From contig NZ_CP067101.1 of the NCBI RefSeq assembly GCF_016616425.1, positions 1,240,001 to 1,304,000 of the forward strand: a stretch of DNA of 64,000 nt, in the 5' to 3' direction. Positions 16,334 to 24,616 of this stretch are shown here, piece by piece; positions within the stretch are counted from its first letter, which is position 1; each line of letters opens with the position of its first letter. The notes below the pieces were generated by a model. It was given only the letters and a program-made list of their open reading frames with translations. It had not been told where the DNA came from and did no database searches. Source of the stretch: Bradyrhizobium diazoefficiens (GTDB lineage Bacteria > Pseudomonadota > Alphaproteobacteria > Rhizobiales > Xanthobacteraceae). Position numbers and translations under genes: made by a program.

Positions 16334-17629
16334 ATGCCCGTTCGCCTCGACCGCAGCAGCGCCGATTTTGACCAGCGATTCGCGGCCTTCCTCGCCGCCA
16401 AACGCGAGATCTCGGCCGACGTCGAGGCCGCCGCGCGCGCCATCGTCGACGACGTGGCCAAGCGCGGCGACGCGGCCCTGCTCGAAGCCACGGCAAAGTT
16501 CGACCGCTTGACGCTGGATGCGGCCTCCTTGCGCGTCTCGGCCGCGGAAATCGAAGCTGCGAACAAGGCGTGCGATGTCGCGACGCTGGATGCGCTCAAG
16601 CTCGCGCGGGATCGCATCGAGACCTATCACCGCCGGCAATTGCCGAAGGACGAGCGCTTCACCGACCCGCTCGGCGTCGAACTGGGCTGGCGCTATACCG
16701 CAATCGAATCCGCCGGCCTCTACGTGCCCGGCGGCACCGCGGCCTATCCGTCCTCGGTGCTGATGAACGCAGTGCCCGCAAAGGTCGCCGGCGTCTCGCG
16801 CCTCGTGATGGTGGTGCCCTCGCCCGACGGCAAGCTCAATCCGCTGGTGCTGGCGGCCGCGCATCTCGGCGGCGTCACGGAGATTTACCGTGTCGGCGGC
16901 GCGCAGGCCGTGGCGGCGCTGGCGCATGGTACCGCGACCATCGCGCCGGTCGCAAAGATCGTCGGCCCCGGCAATGCCTATGTCGCCGCCGCCAAGCGGC
17001 TGGTGTTCGGCAAGGTCGGCATCGACATGATCGCCGGTCCGTCCGAGGTGCTCGTCATCGCCGACGACACCGGCAATGCCGACTGGATCGCCGCCGATCT
17101 CTTGGCGCAGGCCGAGCATGATCCCAGTGCGCAGTCGATCCTGATCACCGATTCCGTACGTCTTGCTGCCGACGTCGAGAAGGCCGTCGAGGCGCAGCTG
17201 AAGACGCTGCCGCGCGCCGCGATCGCCGGCGCCTCATGGGCCGATTTCGGCGCCGTCATCATGGTGAAGAACTTGGGCGACGCGATCCCGCTCGCGGACG
17301 CCATCGCCGCCGAGCATCTCGAGATCATGACTGGTGATCCCGATGCGCTCGCTGCGAAGATCCGCAATGCCGGCGCGGTGTTCCTCGGGCCTCATACGCC
17401 GGAGGCGATCGGCGATTATGTCGGCGGCTCCAACCACGTGCTGCCGACGGCGCGTTCGGCGCGATTCTCCTCGGGGCTTTCGGTGCACGACTTCATGAAG
17501 CGCACCTCTATCCTGAAATGCGGCCCGGATCAGCTGCGTGCGCTGGGCCCGGCCGCGATGACGCTCGGACAAGCGGAGGGGCTGGACGCCCATTCGCGTT
17601 CGATTGGATTGCGCCTCAATCTGTCATGA
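16334..17629 (+). CDS. hisD: Histidinol dehydrogenase
   Basis: A 431-residue enzyme for the last two steps of histidine synthesis (L-histidinol to L-histidine, NAD+- and zinc-dependent). Landmarks are [41 protein letters not shown], the signature [42 protein letters not shown] (zinc-site Gln/His) and HLEIMT. The length is normal. The ATG at 16334 gives the usual MPVRLD start. The stop overlaps the next gene's ATG by four bases, so the two are translationally coupled. Confidence 0.97.
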   Translation: MPVRLDRSSADFDQRFAAFLAAKREISADVEAAARAIVDDVAKRGDAALLEATAKFDRLTLDAASLRVSAAEIEAANKACDVATLDALKLARDRIETYHRRQLPKDERFTDPLGVELGWRYTAIESAGLYVPGGTAAYPSSVLMNAVPAKVAGVSRLVMVVPSPDGKLNPLVLAAAHLGGVTEIYRVGGAQAVAALAHGTATIAPVAKIVGPGNAYVAAAKRLVFGKVGIDMIAGPSEVLVIADDTGNADWIAADLLAQAEHDPSAQSILITDSVRLAADVEKAVEAQLKTLPRAAIAGASWADFGAVIMVKNLGDAIPLADAIAAEHLEIMTGDPDALAAKIRNAGAVFLGPHTPEAIGDYVGGSNHVLPTARSARFSSGLSVHDFMKRTSILKCGPDQLRALGPAAMTLGQAEGLDAHSRSIGLRLNLS

Positions 17630-18123
17630 CCCAGCCGCCCGAACAGGACGACTCCAGCAATCGCATCGTCGGCGTCACGCTCGACGAAGATTCGATCGGC
17701 CGTTCCGGGCCTGATATCGAGCATGAGCGCGCGATCGCGATCTACGATCTGATCGAGCAGAATCTGTTCGCGCCCGAGGGCGCGGAAGGGAAGGGCCCGT
17801 TCACGCTGCATATCGGCATCACCGGCAGCCGGCTGATGTTCGACATTCGCCGCGAGGACGGCACGCCCGTCGTCGCGCATCTGCTGTCGCTGACGCCGTT
17901 CCGGCGGATCGTGAAGGACTATTTCATGATCTGCGACAGCTACTATCAGGCGATCCGCACCGCGACCCCCGACAAGATCGAGGCCATCGACATGGGCCGT
18001 CGCGGCATCCACGACGAGGGATCGCGCACGCTGCAGGAGCGGCTGAAGGGCAAGGTGCGGGTCGACTTCGAGACCTCGCGCCGGCTGTTCACGCTCATTA
18101 CCGTCCTGCACTGGAAGGGCTGA
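17626..18123 (+). CDS. UPF0262 family protein
   Basis: A 165-residue protein of UPF0262, an alphaproteobacterial family with no known function. It shows [47 protein letters not shown] and [26 protein letters not shown], with a C-terminal [20 protein letters not shown]. It overlaps hisD by ATGA and is followed by a phosphatase gene after a palindromic repeat. This order (hisD, UPF0262, phosphatase, maf, yacG) is conserved in rhizobia. Confidence 0.92.
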   Translation: MTQPPEQDDSSNRIVGVTLDEDSIGRSGPDIEHERAIAIYDLIEQNLFAPEGAEGKGPFTLHIGITGSRLMFDIRREDGTPVVAHLLSLTPFRRIVKDYFMICDSYYQAIRTATPDKIEAIDMGRRGIHDEGSRTLQERLKGKVRVDFETSRRLFTLITVLHWKG

Positions 18124-18125
18124 TC

Positions 18126-18174
18126 GCGCATGATCCCGAAAAGTGGGGACCGGTTTTCGGATCGGATCATGCGC
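18126..18174. repeat. Palindromic intergenic repeat, family 1, half-length copy
   Basis: Perfect 11-bp inverted arms GCGCATGATCC (18126-18136) and GGATCATGCGC (18164-18174) around GAAAAGTGGGGACCGGTTTTCGG. This corresponds to the second hairpin of the longer copies. It lies in the gap between the UPF0262 gene and the phosphatase gene. Confidence 0.8.
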
Positions 18175-18195
18175 AAAGATAAAAGAGCGTGAGCG

Positions 18196-18663
18196 ATGGC
18201 TGCGCCCCCACGCGCACGCGATCCGCAATCGGTGCTGTTCGCCTGCGCGATGAACAGCGTGCGCTCGCCGATGGCCGAGAGCCTGCTGCAGCACATGTTT
18301 CCGCAGGGCCTCTACGTGAAGTCGGCGGGCGCCAGGAAAGGCGAGCTCGATCCGTTTGCCGTTGCCGTGATGGCCGAGCTCGGCCAGGACATCTCCGGCC
18401 ATAAGCCGCAGACGTTCGAGGAGCTGGAGGACTGGGAGGGGCTGAATTTCGACCTCATCATCACGCTCTCGCCCGAGGCGCACCACAAGGCGCTGGAGCT
18501 GACGCGGACACTCGCGGCCGACGTCGAATACTGGCCGACGCAGGATCCCACCACCATCGAGGGCAGCCGCGACCAGAAGCTGGCGGCCTATCGCGAGGTC
18601 TGCGACCAGCTGTTGATGCGCATCCGCCGGCGGTTCGCCAAAGTCGGCGCGGCGAGCGGGTAG
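18196..18663 (+). CDS. Low-molecular-weight protein-tyrosine-phosphatase family protein
   Basis: A 155-residue protein with the phosphatase loop C-A-M-N-S-V-R-S near the N-terminus (C-x5-R-S), SPMAESLL after it, and a general-acid region in the C-terminal third (WPTQDP). The fold is shared by tyrosine phosphatases and thioredoxin-linked arsenate reductases. The absence of the extra redox cysteines favours a phosphatase. It stands in the conserved hisD block; in many relatives a small infA gene is nearby, but I do not see one here. Confidence 0.88.
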   Translation: MAAPPRARDPQSVLFACAMNSVRSPMAESLLQHMFPQGLYVKSAGARKGELDPFAVAVMAELGQDISGHKPQTFEELEDWEGLNFDLIITLSPEAHHKALELTRTLAADVEYWPTQDPTTIEGSRDQKLAAYREVCDQLLMRIRRRFAKVGAASG

Positions 18664-18820
18664 CGTCAGTGCCGTAACACCCGCGTCATAGAGCGCAGGC
18701 ACACGCATCTCGGGACCTCCGAATCAGCAAACTCCGGGTTCCCGGGTTGTGAAATCAGCCCCCTTCCGATAGGTTCCGCGCGCAATTCATCCCCCCTGCT
18801 TCATCCCCCCAAATCACCCG

Positions 18821-19450
18821 ATGTTCGGTCGCCCCAAATTCGTACTTGCCTCCGGTTCGCCGCGGCGCCTGTCGCTGCTCAACCAGGCCGGCATCGAGCC
18901 GGACGCGCTCCGGCCCGCCGACGTCGACGAGACGCCGCGGCGGGGCGAGCTGCCGCGCGCCTGCGCCAACCGCCTCGCCCGGGCCAAGGCCGATGCGGCG
19001 CTGAAATCGGTGCAGCTCGACGACGAGCTGCGCGGCGCCTTCATCCTCTCCGCCGACACCGTGGTGGCGGTCGGCCGCCGCATCCTGCCCAAGGCCAATC
19101 TCGTGGACGAAGCCGCGCAGTGCCTGCGCCTGCTGTCGGGCCGCAATCATCGCGTCTACACCGCGATCTGCCTGGTCACGCCGCGCGAGGCCTTCCGCCA
19201 GCGCCTGGTCGAGACCCGCGTCCGCTTCAAGCGCCTGTCGGAAGACGACATCCAGGCCTATATCGGCTCCGGCGAATGGCGCGGCAAAGCCGGTGGCTAC
19301 GCCGTGCAGGGCATCGCCGGCTCCTTCGTGGTGAAGATGGTGGGGTCCTATACCAACGTCGTCGGCCTGCCGCTCTACGAGACCACAACGCTGCTGGGCG
19401 GCGAAGGTTTTCCGATCCGCTTCGGCTGGCTCAACGCCACCGCGGTGTGA
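18821..19450 (+). CDS. maf: Maf family nucleoside triphosphate pyrophosphatase
   Basis: A 209-residue Maf/Ham1-fold protein that hydrolyses non-canonical or excess nucleoside triphosphates and is linked to septum formation. Motifs are [17 protein letters not shown] at the N-terminus, [24 protein letters not shown], the [14 protein letters not shown] strand, [19 protein letters not shown] and VGLPLYET. The ATG at 18821 gives the usual short lead before LASGSPRR. yacG follows 140 bases downstream. Confidence 0.95.
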   Translation: MFGRPKFVLASGSPRRLSLLNQAGIEPDALRPADVDETPRRGELPRACANRLARAKADAALKSVQLDDELRGAFILSADTVVAVGRRILPKANLVDEAAQCLRLLSGRNHRVYTAICLVTPREAFRQRLVETRVRFKRLSEDDIQAYIGSGEWRGKAGGYAVQGIAGSFVVKMVGSYTNVVGLPLYETTTLLGGEGFPIRFGWLNATAV

Positions 19451-19589
19451 GCCGACAAGCCCAACAGAAATCGCGAAAACAACCCCATGCAAAGTAGAAT
19501 GGCCTGACGGGGCGCATGCGCCGCCATCCGAGGAACTCGTTTGCCGACAGGCTCTTGAATCCCTTCACCACGTGCAAACTGCCGACATC

Positions 19590-19772
19590 ATGGACAACCA
19601 GGTCAAGAAGCCAGCCAGCCCGCCCAAAACCTGCCCGATCTGCGGCAAGCCGCGGTCGGAGGCCACCCGTCCGTTCTGCTCCTCGCGCTGCCGCGACGTC
19701 GATCTGAATCGCTGGCTGAAGGGCTCCTACGTCATCCCCGGCCGCGACGGCGACGTGGATGACGTAGAATAA
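19590..19772 (+). CDS. yacG: DNA gyrase inhibitor YacG (zinc-binding)
   Basis: A 60-residue zinc-ribbon protein with C-P-I-C and, 16 residues on, C-S-S-R-C, the four cysteines of YacG, then the [14 protein letters not shown] segment that contacts the GyrB C-terminal region. In E. coli the protein inhibits gyrase. The usual context next to maf (and coaE elsewhere) supports the name. ATG 19590 is chosen; GTG 19572 is also in frame. Confidence 0.92.
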   Translation: MDNQVKKPASPPKTCPICGKPRSEATRPFCSSRCRDVDLNRWLKGSYVIPGRDGDVDDVE

Positions 19773-19957
19773 GTAATCATATCAATAATTTAATGGGGTG
19801 TGCCGGGCGCCGTGCGCCGGCCGCGGCAAGCCCGCCGCAGCTTCTGCACAGCCGGGCCGCGCCCGGCGAAGCCTCTTGGCGAAGCCGGGTGGACAGGCCG
19901 CTTCCGGCCCACTATAAACCGCCCGCTCGATGGGCTTTGGCCCCTCTCTTGGAGCAC

Positions 19958-20033
19958 GCCCAGGTAGCTCAGTTGGTAGAGCATGCGACTGAAAATCGCA
20001 GTGTCGGTGGTTCGATTCCGCCCCTGGGCACCA
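19958..20033 (+). tRNA. tRNA-Phe(GAA), integration target
   Basis: A 73-base cloverleaf followed by an encoded CCA (20031-20033). The acceptor GCCCAGG pairs with CCTGGGC. The D-arm is GCTCAGTTGGTAGAGC, anticodon loop CTGAAAA gives GAA, and the T-arm is GGTGGTTCGATTCCGCC. Its 3' part (20017-20033) is repeated exactly at 30871-30887, and further fragments follow at 30904, 31044, 32009 and 33905. A tyrosine integrase gene begins 86 bases downstream, so this tRNA is the attachment site of the island. Confidence 0.96.
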
Positions 20034-20118
20034 CGCTCTTGAAGGTTCGTTTCCCTTCAATAACTTAAGCCCTTACAGTGATTTGCGCTCGCCCGACTGT
20101 GTAACAACGGTGAGCAAC

Positions 20119-21891
20119 ATGCTGTATCGGGTGGTGCGTCCAATGAAGCGCGATGGCTCGCGGTTTCAGCTCTATGTGCGGCGAATTCCGGTGGAAGTGC
20201 GGGAGCGGCTGATCGGCCGCACGCTGCATTTTCCTCTCGGTGATGACGTGCATGCCGTAACGATCTCCCCCCGAGCGCAGGCCATTAGGTTCTCCCTTCG
20301 CGCCGATGAGCCGGCAGAGGTCAAAGCGAGGGTCGCTGCGGCCGATCAGTACCTTGAGCGCATCCTCCGCGCCTTCCGGGATGATAGCCCTACCTCCCTC
20401 ACCAATGCTCAAGCAACGGCCTTGGCCGGACGCCTCTACAGGGCATGGGCCGGGGGCGAGGGACGCGAACGGACGTATGCAGTGGAGCAGGGCCATGATG
20501 GCAAGATGCATCCAGCGCCGCATGATCTCGAGGACGATGCCGTAATCTTCGAGGCGGCACTGATGCGTCTCGTGCGGCTAGAGATCATAGGCAAGCATGA
20601 GATAGACACGCCGAAACCGCTGCGCGGCCCATTTGACCTCAACAATCTTCCGCCCGCCGACCCGTGCCCGGAGACTTCTGCCCTTGAGATTCATCTCGGG
20701 CGCCTTGTTGATCGCTTGCTCTTATCTGAAGGCATTCGACGGGTTGATGCTCCTTCGCGCGGTCTCCTGTTGAGAGCTTTTTGGCTCGCGCTGCGTGATG
20801 CGTTTGAAGTCCGCCTGCGAAATGCTCAAGGCGACTACAGTCCCGATCCGAAGTCGGAACGTTTTCCTGCTTGGGTTTCACCGCACGGAGACAGTGCTAC
20901 CAACAAGCAACCGATCCTAAAGGGGAGCTCGTTGACTGCGTTGATCGAAGGCTGGTGGGTGGAAGCGAAGGCCCGTAACCTAAAACCCAGCACGTACGAG
21001 AGCTATAGTAATTCGATGGCAGCCTTCGTTGCGTTCCTCGGTCACGATGATTGCAGCCGCGTGTCCAGAGGCGATGTGATTGGTTTCAAGGATCACCGCT
21101 TAGCCACCCTCAACCCCCGCACTGGGAAGCCGATCTCTGCTAAGACAGTGAAGGACAATGACCTCTCCGGGCTCAAAGCAGTGTTTGGATGGGCAGTGTC
21201 AAATGGGAAGATGCACACCAATCCCGCTGAGGGTGTTACGCTTAAGGCCGCAAAGCCACGGAGGCTACGGAGCAAAGCCTTCACAGAAGCAGAGGCGAAA
21301 GCAATTCTCACGTCAAGTCTTCGGGTCAAGCGTGGTGGAGAGATGCCGGAGACATTTGCGGCCAAGCGGTGGGTGCCGTGGCTCATGGCGTATACAGGTG
21401 CACGTGTCGGTGAGATGGCGCAGCTAAGAAAGGAGGACCTACACAAGCACGGCCGGAGCATCTGGTATCTCACGCTCACGCCCGAGGCAGGCACTGTGAA
21501 GACCAATGAAGCCAGGGACGTAGTTCTGCATCCGCACTTGATCGAAATGGGCTTTGTGGAATTCGTGAGGGCCGCACCGGGTGGTCATCTATTCCTGCGG
21601 CCTTCCAATGATGGCGACGAACAGGAGCGTGTGCTTGGACCATTGCAGGGCATCAAGAACAGGCTTGCGGAATTTGCCCGTGGAGTGGTGCCGGATAAGG
21701 GTGTTGCGCCGAACCACGGCTGGAGGCACCGCTTCAAACCCGTTGGCGTAAGAGCCGGCATTGATCGCAGAACGCTTGATGTGATCTCCGGGCACGCTCT
21801 TGAAGGTCGAACAGTGGCGGATGGATATCATGGTGTCGAGCTTGAGGACCAAGCGGCCGCTCTCGCCAAGTATCCCCGCTATCAGATATAA
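20119..21891 (+). CDS. Tyrosine-type site-specific integrase
   Basis: A 590-residue phage/island integrase. The N-terminal 250 residues are a family-specific extension, followed by a SAM-like core-binding domain (SLTALIEGWWVEAKARNLKPSTYESY) and the catalytic domain. Catalytic residues visible: R429 in YTGARVGEMAQL, H533-x-x-R536 in NHGWRHRF, H559 in SGHALEG and nucleophile Y570 in DGYHGV. It sits immediately downstream of tRNA-Phe, as expected for the enzyme that placed the island there. The ATG at 20119 is a reasonable start; GTG 20110 is an alternative. Confidence 0.93.
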   Translation: MLYRVVRPMKRDGSRFQLYVRRIPVEVRERLIGRTLHFPLGDDVHAVTISPRAQAIRFSLRADEPAEVKARVAAADQYLERILRAFRDDSPTSLTNAQATALAGRLYRAWAGGEGRERTYAVEQGHDGKMHPAPHDLEDDAVIFEAALMRLVRLEIIGKHEIDTPKPLRGPFDLNNLPPADPCPETSALEIHLGRLVDRLLLSEGIRRVDAPSRGLLLRAFWLALRDAFEVRLRNAQGDYSPDPKSERFPAWVSPHGDSATNKQPILKGSSLTALIEGWWVEAKARNLKPSTYESYSNSMAAFVAFLGHDDCSRVSRGDVIGFKDHRLATLNPRTGKPISAKTVKDNDLSGLKAVFGWAVSNGKMHTNPAEGVTLKAAKPRRLRSKAFTEAEAKAILTSSLRVKRGGEMPETFAAKRWVPWLMAYTGARVGEMAQLRKEDLHKHGRSIWYLTLTPEAGTVKTNEARDVVLHPHLIEMGFVEFVRAAPGGHLFLRPSNDGDEQERVLGPLQGIKNRLAEFARGVVPDKGVAPNHGWRHRFKPVGVRAGIDRRTLDVISGHALEGRTVADGYHGVELEDQAAALAKYPRYQI

Positions 21892-21917
21892 TGTTTGGAT
21901 ATTTGGGGGAGGGTTAG

Positions 21918-22364
21918 ATGGTGTCGTTCTTGCGCGTGTCTCTTGCTATTCTAGCAATGTTGCTTCCGAATGTTGCATTTGCCGAAATCGTTGGGGAAGG
22001 CAGAAACGTTATCGATGGAGATACTTTCGAGATCGCGTTGCCATCTCATTCTGTCAAGATTCGAGTTTGTGGCATAGACGCCCCAGAATCAGGGGAGCCG
22101 GGCTCAAGGGAGGCATGGGCGATGCTTTCCCAACTCGTATATCAAAAGACTGTACGCTGCGTTCAAGTGAATCAGCCGCCTGGAACGGTATGCGATGGAA
22201 AATCCAAATCGGTAAACCGAGATAGGATTGTCGCTCAGTGTTATGTCGATGGAATGGATATTGGCGCCGAGATGGTTCGCTCTGGGCATGCCTGCGATTG
22301 GCGTAAATTCGATGGCGGCTATTATCAACGCATCACTGGCGGAAGGTCGTGCAATCGAAAGTAA
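21918..22364 (+). CDS. Secreted thermonuclease (SNase)-family protein
   Basis: A 148-residue protein with a clear signal peptide (VSLAILAMLLPNVAFA cleaved before EIV) and one staphylococcal-nuclease domain. Motifs are VIDGDTFEI (metal-binding Asp), VKIRVCGIDAPESG with the catalytic Arg, a further GSREAWAML and NRDRIVAQCYVDGMDIGAEMVRSG. It should cut DNA or RNA outside the cytoplasm if active. The G+C content is visibly lower than that of the core genes. A ribosome-binding site (GGGGGAGGG) precedes the ATG. Such genes are frequent cargo of rhizobial islands. Confidence 0.9.
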   Translation: MVSFLRVSLAILAMLLPNVAFAEIVGEGRNVIDGDTFEIALPSHSVKIRVCGIDAPESGEPGSREAWAMLSQLVYQKTVRCVQVNQPPGTVCDGKSKSVNRDRIVAQCYVDGMDIGAEMVRSGHACDWRKFDGGYYQRITGGRSCNRK

Positions 22365-22407
22365 TGACTGCGGAGAAGCCGCATGCAGGGAAAGGCGGCG
22401 CGAAGGA

Positions 22408-22941
22408 CTAGAACAAGCCGGTCAATCCGGGAAATGCGCTTTCGATATCCTCAAACGTTACTACCGTCTTGAAATGGTGGGAATGCTTTGAATAGTCCCT
22501 CAGCCGAATTGCGCTGCAAAGAAGCATTGTGGTCGCCTTGGAATGCGGCAGCACTTTGTGGGGAGGACGGTTTGCCCAACAGAGGGCCCGAATAGGATAT
22601 GCTGCGGCTTGAGTGCGATCATCCCTAAAGGAATCGCCTGCGTGCTTCACCTCGATATGAACAGCAAAACGCATTGACTCGGCGTCTTCAAATATAGCGA
22701 GCAAGTCCGTTTCCTGCCCTCGGCAACCTAAGCAGCGGCACGATTCAGTGTAGTGGGACCGCCACCAAGTTGGAGTCCCCCGGCTGCGCAATGCATGCAT
22801 CTCCTCGCTCAAAAGACGCGCGGCTGCCGCTGATTCTGCAAACTCCGTATGCTCAATTAGCCAGCGGCGAAAGCTTGGCTTTTTTTCGAGCGCCTCTGCA
22901 ATCGGAAGAGAAGCGGCAAATTCCTTCTCGCCATACCCCAT
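22408..22941 (-). CDS. Putative PD-(D/E)XK-like nuclease, unknown family
   Basis: A 177-residue protein with a nuclease-like core: ETDLLAIFED (acidic E77/D79), strand RFAVHIEVKH with E97-V-K99, and Q111 in the following helix. That gives the D...ExK...Q spacing of PD-(D/E)XK enzymes. A small cysteine cluster CRCLGC (68-73) sits immediately before. The N-terminal half is helical. I do not recognise a named family. It lies alone on the minus strand between the thermonuclease and a secreted protein. A defence or DNA-repair role is inference. Confidence 0.6.
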   Translation of the reverse strand: MGYGEKEFAASLPIAEALEKKPSFRRWLIEHTEFAESAAAARLLSEEMHALRSRGTPTWWRSHYTESCRCLGCRGQETDLLAIFEDAESMRFAVHIEVKHAGDSFRDDRTQAAAYPIRALCWANRPPHKVLPHSKATTMLLCSAIRLRDYSKHSHHFKTVVTFEDIESAFPGLTGLF

Positions 22942-23159
22942 AAAATTCTATCTCTGCAATAAGTCCGTCCGTACTCAGACTACCAATTTTCCGGTCACGC
23001 GCCACCTCTGAGGTTGCGCAGACGCTCCTTCTTCCGCCAGATTCATCATGAGCTATACGCTCGCTTCGGGGCGTGCCGCCGCCTGAACCTAAGGGGCTTC
23101 GCTAGTGGCTTACGTCAGGGGCCAGATTCGGCCCTTGAGGGAGCCACAAGCCTTTGTTG

Positions 23160-23645
23160 CTACTGGCTGTTAAAGGCATTGCAGTACCCCTCCTGCGCAT
23201 CTCGCTGCGCTAGGAAAAATCCGAGACGTGCGATCTTTTCGGAGTGGGTTGTCGGGTTGCCATCGATAGCTGAAACGGATGGTGCTGACGACCGAAGGGT
23301 CTTTTCAAGCTCGGCATTTTTGTATGTGAGTTCGAAGCATGGCGCGATGGGGATATAACTGTTGGGCTCACGCATCGCGGCCTTCATCGCCACGTGCAAA
23401 GCCTCGATAAATTCTTCCTGTGCAACCCCCTTGCTTACACCGTTTAGCGCTTCCCATCGGCGGCCAGCGCGTCGCGCGTCGTTCATAGCTGCGTTCGCTG
23501 CTAGAGTGAGGTCTGGGTTGAAGTATGGACCTTTCTTTTCTTGACCAAACGCGGTGCTGTTCGTGACGGAGATCAGGAACGCTGTGGCCAACAATGAATG
23601 GCAGATGATCTTCGGCAAAGCCTTCGTGAACAATGGATCATGCAT
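23160..23645 (-). CDS. Secreted protein, unknown function
   Basis: A 161-residue protein starting MHDPLFTKALPK with a hydrophobic stretch (SLLATAFLISVTNSTAFG) that looks like a cleavable signal. The mature part is mostly helical with two cysteines (in IAPCFEL and EGYCNAF) that could form a disulfide. I recognise no domain. The longer in-frame extension to 23747 would bury the signal, so the start at 23645 is preferred. It is divergent from the XRE regulator at 23765, which may control it. Confidence 0.6.
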   Translation of the reverse strand: MHDPLFTKALPKIICHSLLATAFLISVTNSTAFGQEKKGPYFNPDLTLAANAAMNDARRAGRRWEALNGVSKGVAQEEFIEALHVAMKAAMREPNSYIPIAPCFELTYKNAELEKTLRSSAPSVSAIDGNPTTHSEKIARLGFFLAQRDAQEGYCNAFNSQ

Positions 23646-23764
23646 AGTCTTTAGACCTTCTTCGCGGTCGTCTTTGTGGGGGCAGCCTTTCGCAAAAACA
23701 AAATCCAGCTCATGTGCAATATATTGCGTCGCATTAGATTGCAACAAGTTGTCGCTTTGGGCCC

Positions 23765-23992
23765 ATGTCAGAGGACGTGCGGCGCTTGGTGGGTGGCAAC
23801 GTAAAACGGTTACGGATGGCGGCCGGAATTACGCAGGCCGAGCTTGCCGAGTTGGTGGGCGTCGATCGCGCCTACATCAGTGGCTTGGAGCAGGGAAATC
23901 GGAACGCGACCATTGTTAGCCTCTGGCACGTTGCACAGGCGTTGGAGGCGCCGATTCGCTCTCTGTTTGATGAGGCCAAGAAGTCGCGCTGA
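23765..23992 (+). CDS. XRE-family transcriptional regulator
   Basis: A 75-residue single-domain Cro/cI-type helix-turn-helix protein: VGGNVKRLRMAAGITQAELAELVGVDRAYISGLEQGNRN, then TIVSLWHVAQALEAPIRSLF. It is similar in size to controller proteins of restriction-modification systems and to island repressors. No methylase or endonuclease gene adjoins it. The short gap (119 bases) to the divergent secreted-protein gene is the likely control region. Confidence 0.88.
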   Translation: MSEDVRRLVGGNVKRLRMAAGITQAELAELVGVDRAYISGLEQGNRNATIVSLWHVAQALEAPIRSLFDEAKKSR

Positions 23993-24616
23993 ATGATGGT
24001 GCAGGGATCATTTCGTTGAGACGCGTCCGGTGACTGTTCGGTCACTTTGAGCATTAACCTACGGGCCCGCTGTGGCGGCCGACAGGCGCCCATAGGAAAG
24101 CCACCCCGCTCTTGGATTGACTGCGTTCCCCTCTGCCCGGCCTATCTTAGAAGGGGCCCCTTGCAGGGCATCGGAGGGGTGTGAGCTGTCAGCGTTGATG
24201 ATGGTCTTGTTCCTGGGTCCTCATGGTGCCCAAAGCCCCCTGATGGAGGCCTTGTGGTCGTCCCTTTCATGGGGAGCGGCAGGCGGCGGCACCTTACTCG
24301 TCCCCTTGAACCTGCTCCTCTTAAGGCCTGTGATGGTGGTTGAGGCCAGGAAGGCCATCATCACCCCGAAGTCACCTCCATGGGGGGGCCCTGTAGGGAG
24401 GGCCTGAAGGGCGGACCTTCTAGAGGGGAGGCGGTGGTGGTTGTCCGCCGACTTGGCTCCTCTCCCATAGAGGTCTTGCCTCAAGGTTAGGCTCAAGTGG
24501 TGATGGTCTGGCAGGCATCATCGCCGTAAAGGAATAACTTGAAACAGCTCCGCTAAGGCAACCGATAAGTTCTTCCCCCTCCTAGTCCTTTAGCAGAGGC
24601 GTAAGCTCGAAAATGC
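23993..24616. other. Gene-free stretch with hairpins downstream of the polymerase-like operon
   Basis: No credible coding frame is present. Two hairpins stand out. One is 24330-24364, with 8-bp arms GTGATGGT/ATCATCAC including one G-U and an inner GGCC/GGCC stem. The other is 24501-24527, with 9-bp arms GGTGATGGT/ATCATCGCC including two G-U pairs. They share the GTGATGGT/ATCATC motif, and the stretch is rich in GATGGT and CATCA words. It lies directly 3' of the polymerase-like gene (minus strand). It may hold a structured RNA or only decayed sequence. Confidence 0.4.

Noticed and set aside
20083..20118. Upstream extension of the integrase to a TTG at 20083
   Set aside because: The added residues have no similarity to integrase starts and lie close to the tRNA attachment junction; ATG 20119 is more reasonable.
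23765..23992. XRE regulator as the controller of a restriction-modification system
   Set aside because: No methyltransferase motif is present in any neighbouring frame, so a complete restriction-modification system cannot be supported.
24117..24496. Opposing open frames in the gene-free segment behind the polymerase-like gene
   Set aside because: Proline/glycine-rich low-information translations, no ribosome-binding site, and the segment looks hairpin-rich; not called as genes.
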